Positions 8,012-15,957 of a stretch of DNA of 64,000 nucleotides are shown one piece after another (positions within the stretch are counted from its first letter, which is position 1; the number at the start of each line of letters is the position of its first letter). The stretch covers positions 1 through 64,000 of the forward strand of contig NZ_FNGH01000016.1 in the NCBI RefSeq assembly GCF_900102875.1. Direction: 5' to 3'. Both the position numbers and the translations under genes were made by a program. The notes under the pieces were generated by a model that worked only from the letters and a program-made list of their open reading frames with translations, searched no databases and was not told the DNA's origin. The stretch is from Franzmannia pantelleriensis. Lineage in GTDB: Bacteria; Pseudomonadota; Gammaproteobacteria; Pseudomonadales; Halomonadaceae.

Positions 8012-8845
8012 TCAGCCGATACGCATCCCACCCACCACGCGATACTCACGTGGAACGGTGATGCCCATCTCGTCGACAAATGCCTGGTGGAACGCGATGA
8101 AGTCTTCTGCAAACCGCTCGCGCTGCGTTGATTCGAGGCTGGTAGCGAGCGTGCGGACCGGGCCATAGCCTTCCGAGAACACTTGCCACGCCGCCAGGCC
8201 GTCAGGCTTGCGGTAGTACGAAACACCGTTCTCGAAATGAAGGTCGAACGCGTTACCCAACAGTTGGCGCACCCGCGCCGGATCGCCCCACTCGAAGGGC
8301 GACGGCGGCGGCGTTCCATCGGGGGGTGGCATGTACTCCTTGATGACCTTGAACATTTCGAAGACATTGCCATCCGGCGTCCACACGGCAAGCGCCAGTC
8401 GTCCACCCGGCCGACAGACCCGTGCCAGCTCGGCTGCGGCATCCTCGGGGCGCTGCACGAACATCACACCGAAGGTGGAAATGACAGCGTCGAAGGCCGC
8501 GTCTTCAAACGGTAGCGCCTCGGCATCCCCATGCTGGAAGTCGATATCGAGCCCTCGAGCGGCGGCACGCTCTCGGGCGTGCGCCAGCATGTCGGTGGCA
8601 AAATCAACGCCGGTAACGTGGCAGCCGCGCTCGGCCAGGCGCCTGGCACCCCAGCCGGTCCCCGTGGCCACGTCGAGGACGCGCATCCCGGGCTTGGGAT
8701 CGAGGCGATCGATGGTGTGCTCGATGGCATCCATGATGCCGCGACTGATTTCATCATAGGTGCCACCGCCACTTGACCATACCGCCGACGGGGTCGCGTT
8801 GTGCGGACGGATACGCGTCTCGAAAGCTTCATGTGACATCGCCAT
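8012..8845 (-). CDS. class I SAM-dependent methyltransferase (Ubie-like)
   Basis: This 277-residue cytoplasmic methyltransferase has the SAM-binding motif I VLDVATGTGWGARRLAERG near residues 56-74, the acidic GVDFA loop, QHGDAEALPF (motif II region) and the post-motif VCRPGGRLALAVW. The substrate is unknown. It shares layout and a KEYMPPP block in the substrate-lid region with the second methyltransferase at 14473-15291, so the two look like distant paralogues. The start has a strong AAGGAGG ribosome binding site. The LuxR-type regulator gene lies upstream on the same strand, about 120 bp away, and could be transcribed with it. Confidence 0.85.
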   Translation of the reverse strand: MAMSHEAFETRIRPHNATPSAVWSSGGGTYDEISRGIMDAIEHTIDRLDPKPGMRVLDVATGTGWGARRLAERGCHVTGVDFATDMLAHARERAAARGLDIDFQHGDAEALPFEDAAFDAVISTFGVMFVQRPEDAAAELARVCRPGGRLALAVWTPDGNVFEMFKVIKEYMPPPDGTPPPSPFEWGDPARVRQLLGNAFDLHFENGVSYYRKPDGLAAWQVFSEGYGPVRTLATSLESTQRERFAEDFIAFHQAFVDEMGITVPREYRVVGGMRIG

Positions 8846-8964
8846 TGCAGACCTCCTTGCGAATTGCCTCTTCAGGGGGGAGAAGGCAGCGGCAAGGTTC
8901 TGCCGTCACTGCCTCCATGACAGAGACAGCGTGCTGAGGCTTAGCCCGTGAAACATCGGTGAAA

Positions 8965-10620
8965 TCACCTATTTTTCGTGGCGGATGCTTCCATGTCTCG
9001 ACGCACCGCTTCGGCCGCGATCTCGGCTCGGTTGGTGAGGCCACGTTTGTCGAGAATGCTCGAGACATGGTGCTCGACGGTGCGCCGGCTGATGCAAAGG
9101 TGCTCGGCGATCGCCGGATTCGAGAGGCCGTCACCGAGCAGGGCCATGACCTGTTGCTCCCGTTTCGTCAGTTCGCCCACGACGCGGGGACCCGGTGTAC
9201 ACCCCGCATCGCCAAGCCTGCGACGCAGGGCCGTGGCCAGATCGGCATCGCGTTGCGCGCCCAGCGCGCGAAAGGACGCCTCGGCGGTTCGCGCTTCCAG
9301 CAACGCCATGCGAGGCTCCGTTTCACACAGTGCTTGAGCCAGGCCGAAGCTACTTCGAGCAGCCTCGTAGGGCATGCCCAACTGGCGGAAGGAGGTCAGT
9401 GCGGACTCCAGAGCTTCACGACTGGCGACAGTATCTTCCTCGGCATAGCCGATTAGGCGTCGACCGTAGGCGGACAGCACCGCGCCACCGGCCGCCCCCT
9501 GTTCCACCAGAGCGCGGCCGATGGAGGCGGCAGCCTCATGGTCGCCGCGAAGCAGCGCGGTTTCCCCCAGTACCTCCTGCAGACGCGCGCTCACCAGCGG
9601 CTTACCGGCCAAGGCGCCGCGCCAGTGACGGGCGATATGTGCAGCCCTGTCCAGGTCTCCGCGCATGAGCTGCAGACGAGCCCGGACGACGGCAGTCGGC
9701 GGATCTTCTTGCCGGTCAGCGAGTAGCCGTTGCGCATCCCGCTCACGGCCCTGGGCAAGCCGCAGATCGGCAAGTGTGGCCAGCACTTCACCGAAATACA
9801 CCGGTGCCACCTGGCCACACTCGAGCATTGCCAGGCGCAGTTCGCGCTCGGCCATTGGCCAGTTGCCGGAGAAAAAGAGCAAGGCACCGTAGGTGGTGCG
9901 GCAGCCAACGAAGAGAAAGGGACAGTCGTAGCGCTGGCAGAAGCGATCGCTGTTGTGCAGCCACTGCCTGGCGCGCTCGAATTCGGCGCAGTCCTGGCAA
10001 CCGCGAATCATGCAGCAGCTGGCGAACACCAGCGTGGCAAGATGCGCGCCCTCGCCGCCAATGGCGCCCGCCATAGCCTCATCGAGCAGCTCGATGCCTT
10101 CACGGATTCTGCCGCGACGGATATGGATCTCGCCAAGCTGTGCCAGTGCGCAAAGTTCAACGTCAGCATCCCCGGCGCGCCGCCCTAGTTCCATCGCCTC
10201 ACGCGCATGACGCGCTGCCTCTGGGGCGTCTTCGAGGATCATCGACTCGAACAGGGCTCCATAGCTGCGCAGCCCCTCCAGGCCATGCTCCTCGATCAGG
10301 CGTCGCCCACGCGCACACCAGCCCGCGGCCGCCGGCTGATTGCCAAAGAGGGTCTCCTGACACACGGCAATATAGAGCGCGCTCCAGGCTACATCGGCAA
10401 CCCGTCCGGCACATCGCGCTTCGCGATAGGCGGCCTCGAGCTGTTCCAAGAGGGCGTCGGCATCGCCCAGCCACCATAGCGCGTCGGCCAAGCCCAGCCG
10501 GGCCGCAACACCCGCCCCCTTGGCAATGGCGTCCTCGAACGCTTCTCGTGCGGCAGCCCAATCCGCACGTTCAAGCGCCTTCTGACCGCGCGCCAGCAGC
10601 TGCCGGGACGGATCTGCCAT
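8965..10620 (-). CDS. large LuxR-type regulator with TPR-like repeats
   Basis: This 551-residue protein has a long alpha-helical, alanine-rich body (about 1-470) of TPR-like repeats and a C-terminal LuxR/GerE helix-turn-helix (about 480-545: LTKREQQVMALLGDGLSNPAIAEHL, then RRTVEHHVSSILDK). There is no Walker ATPase module, so it is not a full-length LAL/MalT regulator. It resembles the C-terminal half of one. It probably activates neighbouring genes, the methyltransferase downstream being the nearest. The effector is unknown. The ATG at 10620 was chosen; an in-frame GTG at 10629 is possible. Confidence 0.82.
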   Translation of the reverse strand: MADPSRQLLARGQKALERADWAAAREAFEDAIAKGAGVAARLGLADALWWLGDADALLEQLEAAYREARCAGRVADVAWSALYIAVCQETLFGNQPAAAGWCARGRRLIEEHGLEGLRSYGALFESMILEDAPEAARHAREAMELGRRAGDADVELCALAQLGEIHIRRGRIREGIELLDEAMAGAIGGEGAHLATLVFASCCMIRGCQDCAEFERARQWLHNSDRFCQRYDCPFLFVGCRTTYGALLFFSGNWPMAERELRLAMLECGQVAPVYFGEVLATLADLRLAQGRERDAQRLLADRQEDPPTAVVRARLQLMRGDLDRAAHIARHWRGALAGKPLVSARLQEVLGETALLRGDHEAAASIGRALVEQGAAGGAVLSAYGRRLIGYAEEDTVASREALESALTSFRQLGMPYEAARSSFGLAQALCETEPRMALLEARTAEASFRALGAQRDADLATALRRRLGDAGCTPGPRVVGELTKREQQVMALLGDGLSNPAIAEHLCISRRTVEHHVSSILDKRGLTNRAEIAAEAVRRDMEASATKNR

Positions 10621-10777
10621 GTCACTCACCCACTCGCGTCCGGCTATACCATCACGATAGCGGAATCACACTCAGCTCAACAGTCGACAGTCCATGCCGG
10701 CTCATTCAGCTTCGGTATCGACGCCTCTTTCATGGACCTGCCGTGTCTCTAGAACGCTGGCAAGCTTTACAAAGCCG

Positions 10778-10809
10778 CGCCCCCGAGCCAGGCGACCGGC
10801 TCGGGGGCG
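10778..10809 (-). terminator. intrinsic terminator-like hairpin after OsmC-YcaO gene
   Basis: CGCCCCCGAGCC (10778-10789) pairs perfectly over 12 bp with GGCTCGGGGGCG (10798-10809) around an 8-nt loop. It starts about 40 nt past the stop codon at 10851. On the minus strand the stem is followed by a weak T-containing tract (GGCTTTG). Confidence 0.6.
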
Positions 10810-10850
10810 TGCAATGATGGTGGACCACCACCTCAGCGTGGGGTGACGAC

Positions 10851-13037
10851 TTACATGCCGGCCTTCACGGCCCGGTGGGCATGCAGCTTCTTGTAGCTCT
10901 CGATCAGCCGCTGGTGCTTCTCCAAACCTTCGAGCTGCATGTTGGTGGGGGGCAGACCGTGGAAGCGCACATCGCCATTCACCGAACCGATCACCGCGTC
11001 CAGGGTCTCGTCGCCGAACATCCGCGCGAGATTGTAGCGGAAGTCGTCGAGCGCCAGTTCGTCGTCGAGGGCGATCTCGAGTACCGCCTGCACCGCCTGA
11101 TAGAAGAGCCCGCGGGCGACGCTGTTGTCGTTGTACTGCAGGAACATCTGCACCCGCTCCAGCGCCTCTTCGTGCTGGCCTAACGCCAGTTGGATCAACA
11201 GCTTCAGCTCGAGGATGGTGAGCTGGCCCCACACGGTGTTCTCGTCGAACTCGATGCCGATCAGGGTGATGATGTCCATGTGCTCGTCGAGCTGGGTCTC
11301 CTCCAAGCGCTCGAGCAGCGCGGTCAGCTGGTCGTCATCCAAGGCGTGGAGGTTGAGGATGTCCTCGCGGAACAGCAGCGCCATGTTGGTGTTGTCCCAC
11401 ACCAGGTCCTCCACCGGATAGACCTCGGAGTAGCCCGGCACCAGGATGCGGCACACCGGTGCGCCCAGGTCCTCGTGCACGGCCATGTAGGCTTCCAGCC
11501 CCATCTCCTCGAGAATGCCGAACAGGGTCGCGGCCTCCTCCGCATTGCTACCGGAGAAGTCCCACTCGACGAACTCGACGTCCGCCTTGCTGCTGAAGAA
11601 GCGCCAGGAGATCAGCCCCGACGAGTCGATGAAGTGCTCGACGAAGTTGTTGGGCTCGGTCACCGCCAGCGAGTTGAAGGTCGGCGGCATGAAGTCGTTG
11701 AGCCCCTCGAAGCTGCGCCCCTGCAGCAGCTCGGTGAGGCTGCGCTCCAGCGCCACCTCGAAGCTGGGGTGGGCGCCGAACGAGGCGAACACGCCACCGG
11801 TGCGTGGGTTCATAAGGGTCACGCACATCACCGGGTACTGGCCGCCCAGCGAGGCGTCCTTGACCAGCACCGGAAAGCCCTGCTGCTCCAGCGCCTTGAT
11901 GCCCTCGAGAATCGCCGGATACTGCTCGAGCACCGCCTCGGGCACGTCGGGCAGTACCATCTCCTGCTCGATGATCTCACGCTTCACCGCCCGCTCGAAG
12001 ATCTCCGAGAGGCACTGAACCTGCGCCTCGTGCAGGGTATTGCCGGCGCTCATGCCGTTGCTGAGGTAGAGATTCTCGATCAGGTTGGAGGGGAAATAGA
12101 TCGTCTCGCCGTCGGACTGGCGCTCGAACGGCAGCGCGACGATGCCCCGCGATGTCTTGCCGGAGTTGGTATCGATCAGGTTGGAGCCGCGCAGCTCGCC
12201 GTCCGGGTCGAAGATCGCCCGGCAGTGGTCATCCAGGATCCCCTCGGGCAGCTCATCATTCGGCCCCGGCTGAAACCACTCCTCGTTGGGGTAATGGACG
12301 AAGGCGCTGTTGGCGATCTCTTCGCCGAAGAACTGGTCGTTGTAGAAGAAGTTGCAGCTCAGGCGCTCGATGAACTCGCCCAGCGCCGAACACAGCGCGC
12401 TCTCCTTGGTGGCGCCCTTGCCATTGGTGAAGCAGGTCGGCGAGGCGGCATCGCGAATATGCAGCGACCACACGTGGGGCACGATATTGCGCCACGAGGC
12501 GATCTCGATCTTCATGCCGAGATCGGCGAGGATCACGCTCATGTTGGCGATGGTCTGCTCCAGCGGCAGGTCCTTGCCCTCGATCCAGGTGCTGCCTTCA
12601 CCTTCCGGCGCGCCCATCAGCAGGGCCTGGGCGTCCTCGTCGATGTTCTCGACGGTCTCGATCTGGAACTCGGGGCCGGTCTGTACCACCTTCTTGACGG
12701 TACAGCGGTCGATGGAACGCAGGATGCCCTGGCGGTCCTTATCGGAGATATCCTCCGGCAGCTCGACCTGGATCTTGAAGATCTGGTTGTAGCGGTTCTC
12801 AGGGTCGACGATGTTGTTCTGCGACAGGCGGATATTCTCGGTGGGAATGCCGCGGGTGTTGCAGTACACCTTGACGAAGTAGGCCGCGCACATCGCCGAG
12901 GAGGCCAGGAAGTAGTCGAACGGCCCCGGCGCCGAGCCGTCGCCCTTGTAGCGAATCGGCTGGTCGGAGATGACCGTGAAGTCATCGAACTTGGCCTCCA
13001 GGCGGAGGTTGTCGAGATAGTTGACCTTGATTTCCAT
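10851..13037 (-). CDS. ycaO: OsmC-YcaO fusion protein
   Basis: The 728 residues hold three parts: an OsmC-like domain (about 1-135, with LASSAMCAAYFVKVYC), a YcaO domain (about 160-580) and a helical TPR-like tail. The YcaO nucleotide-binding helix is recognisable as KGATKESALCSALGEFIER. YcaO proteins use ATP to activate amide backbones. E. coli YcaO helps RimO methylthiolate ribosomal protein S12. The C-terminus lacks the PxPxP motif of azoline-forming YcaOs, and no precursor peptide lies nearby, so a bacteriocin-type role is unlikely. The gene symbol is by homology to the E. coli protein, which lacks the OsmC part. The ATG has only a weak ribosome binding site. Confidence 0.88.
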   Translation of the reverse strand: MEIKVNYLDNLRLEAKFDDFTVISDQPIRYKGDGSAPGPFDYFLASSAMCAAYFVKVYCNTRGIPTENIRLSQNNIVDPENRYNQIFKIQVELPEDISDKDRQGILRSIDRCTVKKVVQTGPEFQIETVENIDEDAQALLMGAPEGEGSTWIEGKDLPLEQTIANMSVILADLGMKIEIASWRNIVPHVWSLHIRDAASPTCFTNGKGATKESALCSALGEFIERLSCNFFYNDQFFGEEIANSAFVHYPNEEWFQPGPNDELPEGILDDHCRAIFDPDGELRGSNLIDTNSGKTSRGIVALPFERQSDGETIYFPSNLIENLYLSNGMSAGNTLHEAQVQCLSEIFERAVKREIIEQEMVLPDVPEAVLEQYPAILEGIKALEQQGFPVLVKDASLGGQYPVMCVTLMNPRTGGVFASFGAHPSFEVALERSLTELLQGRSFEGLNDFMPPTFNSLAVTEPNNFVEHFIDSSGLISWRFFSSKADVEFVEWDFSGSNAEEAATLFGILEEMGLEAYMAVHEDLGAPVCRILVPGYSEVYPVEDLVWDNTNMALLFREDILNLHALDDDQLTALLERLEETQLDEHMDIITLIGIEFDENTVWGQLTILELKLLIQLALGQHEEALERVQMFLQYNDNSVARGLFYQAVQAVLEIALDDELALDDFRYNLARMFGDETLDAVIGSVNGDVRFHGLPPTNMQLEGLEKHQRLIESYKKLHAHRAVKAGM

Positions 13038-13175
13038 GGACGAGCACCGGACGTGGGGAGCTTCGGCGAAGCGAGAGCAGAAAACCTGCCATTATCCAGT
13101 TTTTGGCCACCTCCGGCTAGGTGTCGCCGCCCCCTGGGCCAACCGAGGCCGCGGGCTGTGCGCCACCTCGTTTCC

Positions 13176-13520
13176 TTAGAGCATGTCTCGCTTGAAATAG
13201 GTGCTCTTATCGAACTCACTGACATTCATGGCAATTTTAGAAACATCAGGAAACAATGCCGTCAGCTTTGCCACGATGGCCCGGGACAGCCCGGCTTTTT
13301 GCTCGGCGGTGCGTCCCGGCATCATGCTCGAGAACACATGAATGAAAGGCGCAGGCTTACCACCCACTAGGCATTCAGTGTAAGGATTGAGCCTGACCTT
13401 GATATCGCCAACCTCAAATAGCCCAGATTCAGCCGCCACCGAGTGGACGTGTTCTAGCACATGATCCTCAGGATGAACGTCCAATATGTCTGATGAGCAA
13501 TCAATGACAAAATGTGGCAT
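13176..13520 (-). CDS. 5-carboxymethyl-2-hydroxymuconate isomerase family protein
   Basis: This 114-residue tautomerase-fold protein begins MPHFVIDCS, so removal of Met exposes the N-terminal proline that serves as catalytic base in this superfamily. The length and the late MNVSEFDKSTYFKRDML segment match the CHMI family of homoprotocatechuate degradation. The open frame extends 11 codons upstream, but the family N-terminus fixes the start at 13520. No other homoprotocatechuate genes are nearby, so the physiological substrate is uncertain. Confidence 0.8.
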   Translation of the reverse strand: MPHFVIDCSSDILDVHPEDHVLEHVHSVAAESGLFEVGDIKVRLNPYTECLVGGKPAPFIHVFSSMMPGRTAEQKAGLSRAIVAKLTALFPDVSKIAMNVSEFDKSTYFKRDML

Positions 13521-13602
13521 AAGCACTCCAAGCATGAAATTTACGCTACCCACCGGGATCCCATAGTGGATATAGCCAAGCCATTATTTATGAATTCAAG
13601 CG

Positions 13603-13881
13603 TCACTTGACGCCCCATATCCTTGAAACAGCACGCTTTGAGCCCAGCCCTCCTAACACGACGGCAACCAGACCCACGCCAAAGAAAACCACGGCCGGTA
13701 CAATTGCGCCTGGCTGACCACTTGAATAGCCGACCACCGCCGAGCCGAGCGACAGAGACAAGAACAGAGTGCCCAATATATTCAGGGCAACTCTATGGGA
13801 CTTCTTATAACTCTCTGGTTCTTCGCCTCTTTCAAAGAAACCCAGAATAGGCCAGAACACCCTGGTTAGCCTCTCTTTCAT
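13603..13881 (-). CDS. small two-segment membrane protein, unknown function
   Basis: The 92-residue product has a charged N-terminus (MKERLTRVFWPILGFFERGEEPESYKKSHR) and two hydrophobic stretches, about residues 34-53 and 59-80, ending in a basic tail. The start at 13881 is set by GAGAGGG 10 nt upstream; the frame stays open to 13971 without a ribosome binding site. No family was recognised. It sits alone between the isomerase and the VOC gene on the same strand. Confidence 0.6.
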   Translation of the reverse strand: MKERLTRVFWPILGFFERGEEPESYKKSHRVALNILGTLFLSLSLGSAVVGYSSGQPGAIVPAVVFFGVGLVAVVLGGLGSKRAVSRIWGVK

Positions 13882-13999
13882 TACAACATTTCCCTCTCTT
13901 CGGTGAAGGCCATGGATGCGCGTAACTGGGCCATGGTAGCTGAAAAACGCATGGACGGCCTGCGCCCTCACTGCGCTCTTCGCTTAGCGGCTACTGGGA

Positions 14000-14413
14000 T
14001 CACCCTGCATCCGGCGGTCCGACCCAGAACAGCGGGTTGTGGGCCACCTCCCACAGGTAGCCGTCGGGATCGGCGAAATATCCCGCGTAGCCGCCCCAGA
14101 ACACCTTCTGCGCCGGCTTCACCAAGGTGGCGCCGGCGGCAGCGGCCTGGGCCATCACCGCGTCGACCGCGGCCTCGGACTCGACGTTGTGGGCAAGCGT
14201 GAACCCGGGAAAGCCAGCCCCCTGGTCAGGCACCCCGACATCCTCGGCCAGGGCCTCGCGGCCATACAGCCCCAGCCAGCTGCCATCGAGGGTAAAGAAC
14301 GCCACCTCGGGCGGCGATTCCCTCCGCGGCAGGCCCAGGCCCTGTTCGTAGAACCGTACCGACGCCGCCAGGTCACTGACACCGAGGGTGATCATGCTGA
14401 TTCTGGGTTGCAT
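14000..14413 (-). CDS. VOC family protein (glyoxalase/bleomycin-resistance fold)
   Basis: This 137-residue single VOC unit has the paired beta-alpha-beta modules: MITLGVSDLAASVRFYEQGLGL at the N-terminus and GYAGYFADPDGYLWEVAHNP at the C-terminus, the latter containing the usual metal-site Glu. Members include glyoxalase I-like lyases, isomerases and drug-binding proteins, and the substrate cannot be assigned. It starts 60 nt past the upstream methyltransferase stop on the same strand, so the two may be co-transcribed. Confidence 0.82.
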   Translation of the reverse strand: MQPRISMITLGVSDLAASVRFYEQGLGLPRRESPPEVAFFTLDGSWLGLYGREALAEDVGVPDQGAGFPGFTLAHNVESEAAVDAVMAQAAAAGATLVKPAQKVFWGGYAGYFADPDGYLWEVAHNPLFWVGPPDAG

Positions 14414-14472
14414 GGTGTATTACCTCGTTGGCCACATCACGACGCGCCGCAGGGTCTGCTGCCAATTGCTTA

Positions 14473-15291
14473 CTATGCACGCGTCGCCAAGGTCAGAAAA
14501 TATCGGTTCTCAATCACCGCAGTGCCGTCCAGCGCGCGGTTGTAGCGGCTGAATACCGTATGCAGGTCGTGCCGGAATTGCTCGCGCGCGTCTTCGGTAG
14601 AGGCGGTGGAGGCGCGGATCGCCGGGCCGAAGTAGCTGAGAAACACGTCGACGGCATGCTCCACGGATCGATAGTACTGCAGGGCCGTGTGCTCCTCGCT
14701 GGCGATGGCGCTGGTGCCCGCACCGAGTAACGCCTCGAGCCCGGCCTCGGTCCCCCAGCGCAGCGGTGGCTGAAGACCGGGCGGCGGTGGCATGTACTTC
14801 GCGTTGGTGGCAAAGAAGTCCCCGCTCCAGCCCTTCGGGATCGGAGTGGCCAAGCCGATCCTGCCGCCCGGGCGACAAACCCGCAGTAACTCGGATGCGG
14901 CACGCTGCTGGTCCGGAGCGAACTGCACCCCGTAGACGGAGAGGATGACGTCGAAACTGGCATCAGTGAAAGGCAATGCCTGAGCGTCGGCCACCTGGAA
15001 GTGCGCGTCCAATCCATCGGCGGCGGCTCGCAATCTGGCCCGCTCGATCAGCGCCGGGACGTAATCGATGCCCGTCACATCGCAGTAGCGCCGTGCGGCG
15101 ACCAGTGCGGCAGTGCCACTGCCACAGGCAATATCCAGTACGCGCTCCCCTGCATGGGGATCGACCGCCGCGCAGAGAGCGTCGGCCATGACGACATTCT
15201 GTCGGGCTATTTCGTGAAAGTCGCCGGTGGCCCACACCTCTTTCTGGCGCGCGGTCACCGCTTGGTAATCCACGCCTTTGTCATGACTCAT
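14473..15291 (-). CDS. class I SAM-dependent methyltransferase
   Basis: The 272-residue enzyme has motif I VLDIACGSGTAALVAARR near residues 50-67, the GIDYV loop, QVADAQALPFTDASFD, and VCRPGGRIGLATP. The lid region contains AKYMPPPPG, matching KEYMPPPDG in the methyltransferase at 8012-8845, and the two are similar in length and domain order. The substrate is unknown. Its ribosome binding site is AAGGGG. The AAC(3)-like gene ends 31 nt before... its own start region lies on the upstream side at 15322, same strand, so the two may share a transcript. Confidence 0.85.
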   Translation of the reverse strand: MSHDKGVDYQAVTARQKEVWATGDFHEIARQNVVMADALCAAVDPHAGERVLDIACGSGTAALVAARRYCDVTGIDYVPALIERARLRAAADGLDAHFQVADAQALPFTDASFDVILSVYGVQFAPDQQRAASELLRVCRPGGRIGLATPIPKGWSGDFFATNAKYMPPPPGLQPPLRWGTEAGLEALLGAGTSAIASEEHTALQYYRSVEHAVDVFLSYFGPAIRASTASTEDAREQFRHDLHTVFSRYNRALDGTAVIENRYFLTLATRA

Positions 15292-15321
15292 ACCATAATC
15301 CCCTTGTCATGCAGGGGTAGG

Positions 15322-15801
15322 CTACTTCCCTCCCCAACCCAAGGTGAGATCAAAGTGTAGTACCTCTTCCCGGGTGCCGAGTTTGCTGTATAGGGCAATG
15401 GCAGCTTGATCTTCTTCTGCAGTATCCGCCTGGACGAAGATGGCGTGGACGCCTCGCATCGCCGCAACTTGCTGGAGCTGCTGGATCAAGGCAGTGGCAA
15501 CTCCTTGACGACGATGGGCTTCTACCACCGCCAGGTCGTAGATATAGATCTCGCTGCGCGGCTGCTCGAACTTGTGCAGTTCGTATGCCGCCAGCCCGCC
15601 GATCACCGCGCCGTCCTTGAGCGCCACCAGGGCAATAAAGCTGTCACTGCCTAGCAGTCGGCGGGTATAGCCAGCATCGGGAGGATTGCCGGTGTAGGTC
15701 TCCGGCTCGTTGAATACCTCGCCAAAGGTCACCAGGAGTGCATCCATCAGTGCCAGGTCATCGGGGCTGAGCTGGTGGATGCAAAGACGCTCGCCATCCA
15801 T
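15322..15801 (-). CDS. AAC(3)-I-like aminoglycoside 3-N-acetyltransferase
   Basis: This 159-residue GNAT-fold enzyme is predicted to acetylate the 3-amino group of 2-deoxystreptamine aminoglycosides such as gentamicin. The run KFEQPRSEIYIYDLAV matches my recollection of the plasmid/integron enzyme AAC(3)-Ia residue for residue. It is followed by the acetyl-CoA loop HRRQGVATALI and by ALYSKLGTREEVLHFDL, close to ALYTKLGIREEVMHFDI. Codon use resembles that of its neighbours and no cassette recombination site (attC) is seen, so it looks like an old chromosomal gene. Resistance is an inference; natural substrates of chromosomal homologues may differ. Confidence 0.85.
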   Translation of the reverse strand: MDGERLCIHQLSPDDLALMDALLVTFGEVFNEPETYTGNPPDAGYTRRLLGSDSFIALVALKDGAVIGGLAAYELHKFEQPRSEIYIYDLAVVEAHRRQGVATALIQQLQQVAAMRGVHAIFVQADTAEEDQAAIALYSKLGTREEVLHFDLTLGWGGK

Positions 15802-15891
15802 ACGATAGTCTCCGCGTAATCAGCAGGCATGTTGTCGTTATTCTAGCCATCTGCGGGCATGCTTCGATCAGCCGGCTCGGGGGAGCACCTG

Positions 15892-15940
15892 CCGGAGTAG
15901 ACAACGCGGCGCCTGCTCTGCACCAAGCTGCCTACTCCGG
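15892..15940 (-). other. wide inverted repeat after CDGSH-GltS gene
   Basis: CCGGAGTAG (15892-15900) pairs perfectly with CTACTCCGG (15932-15940) around a 31-nt loop, 18 nt past the stop at 15958. There is no T-run. It may be a processing or weak termination signal. Confidence 0.3.
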
Positions 15941-15957
15941 GGCATCGTTAGCTGCGT

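Noticed and set aside
10851-13037. YcaO as part of a thiazole/oxazole-modified peptide cluster
   Set aside because: There is no precursor peptide, dehydrogenase or E1-like partner nearby, the C-terminal PxPxP is missing, and an OsmC fusion is present instead.
11190-13370. 726-codon open frame on the plus strand opposite the OsmC-YcaO gene
   Set aside because: It is a GC-driven shadow. Its residues are Arg/Leu/Glu-rich without any family motif, while the opposite strand encodes clear OsmC and YcaO domains.
15322-15801. The AAC(3)-like gene as an integron cassette
   Set aside because: No attC inverted repeat flanks it, it has the codon style of its neighbours, and it lies far from the integrase remnant.
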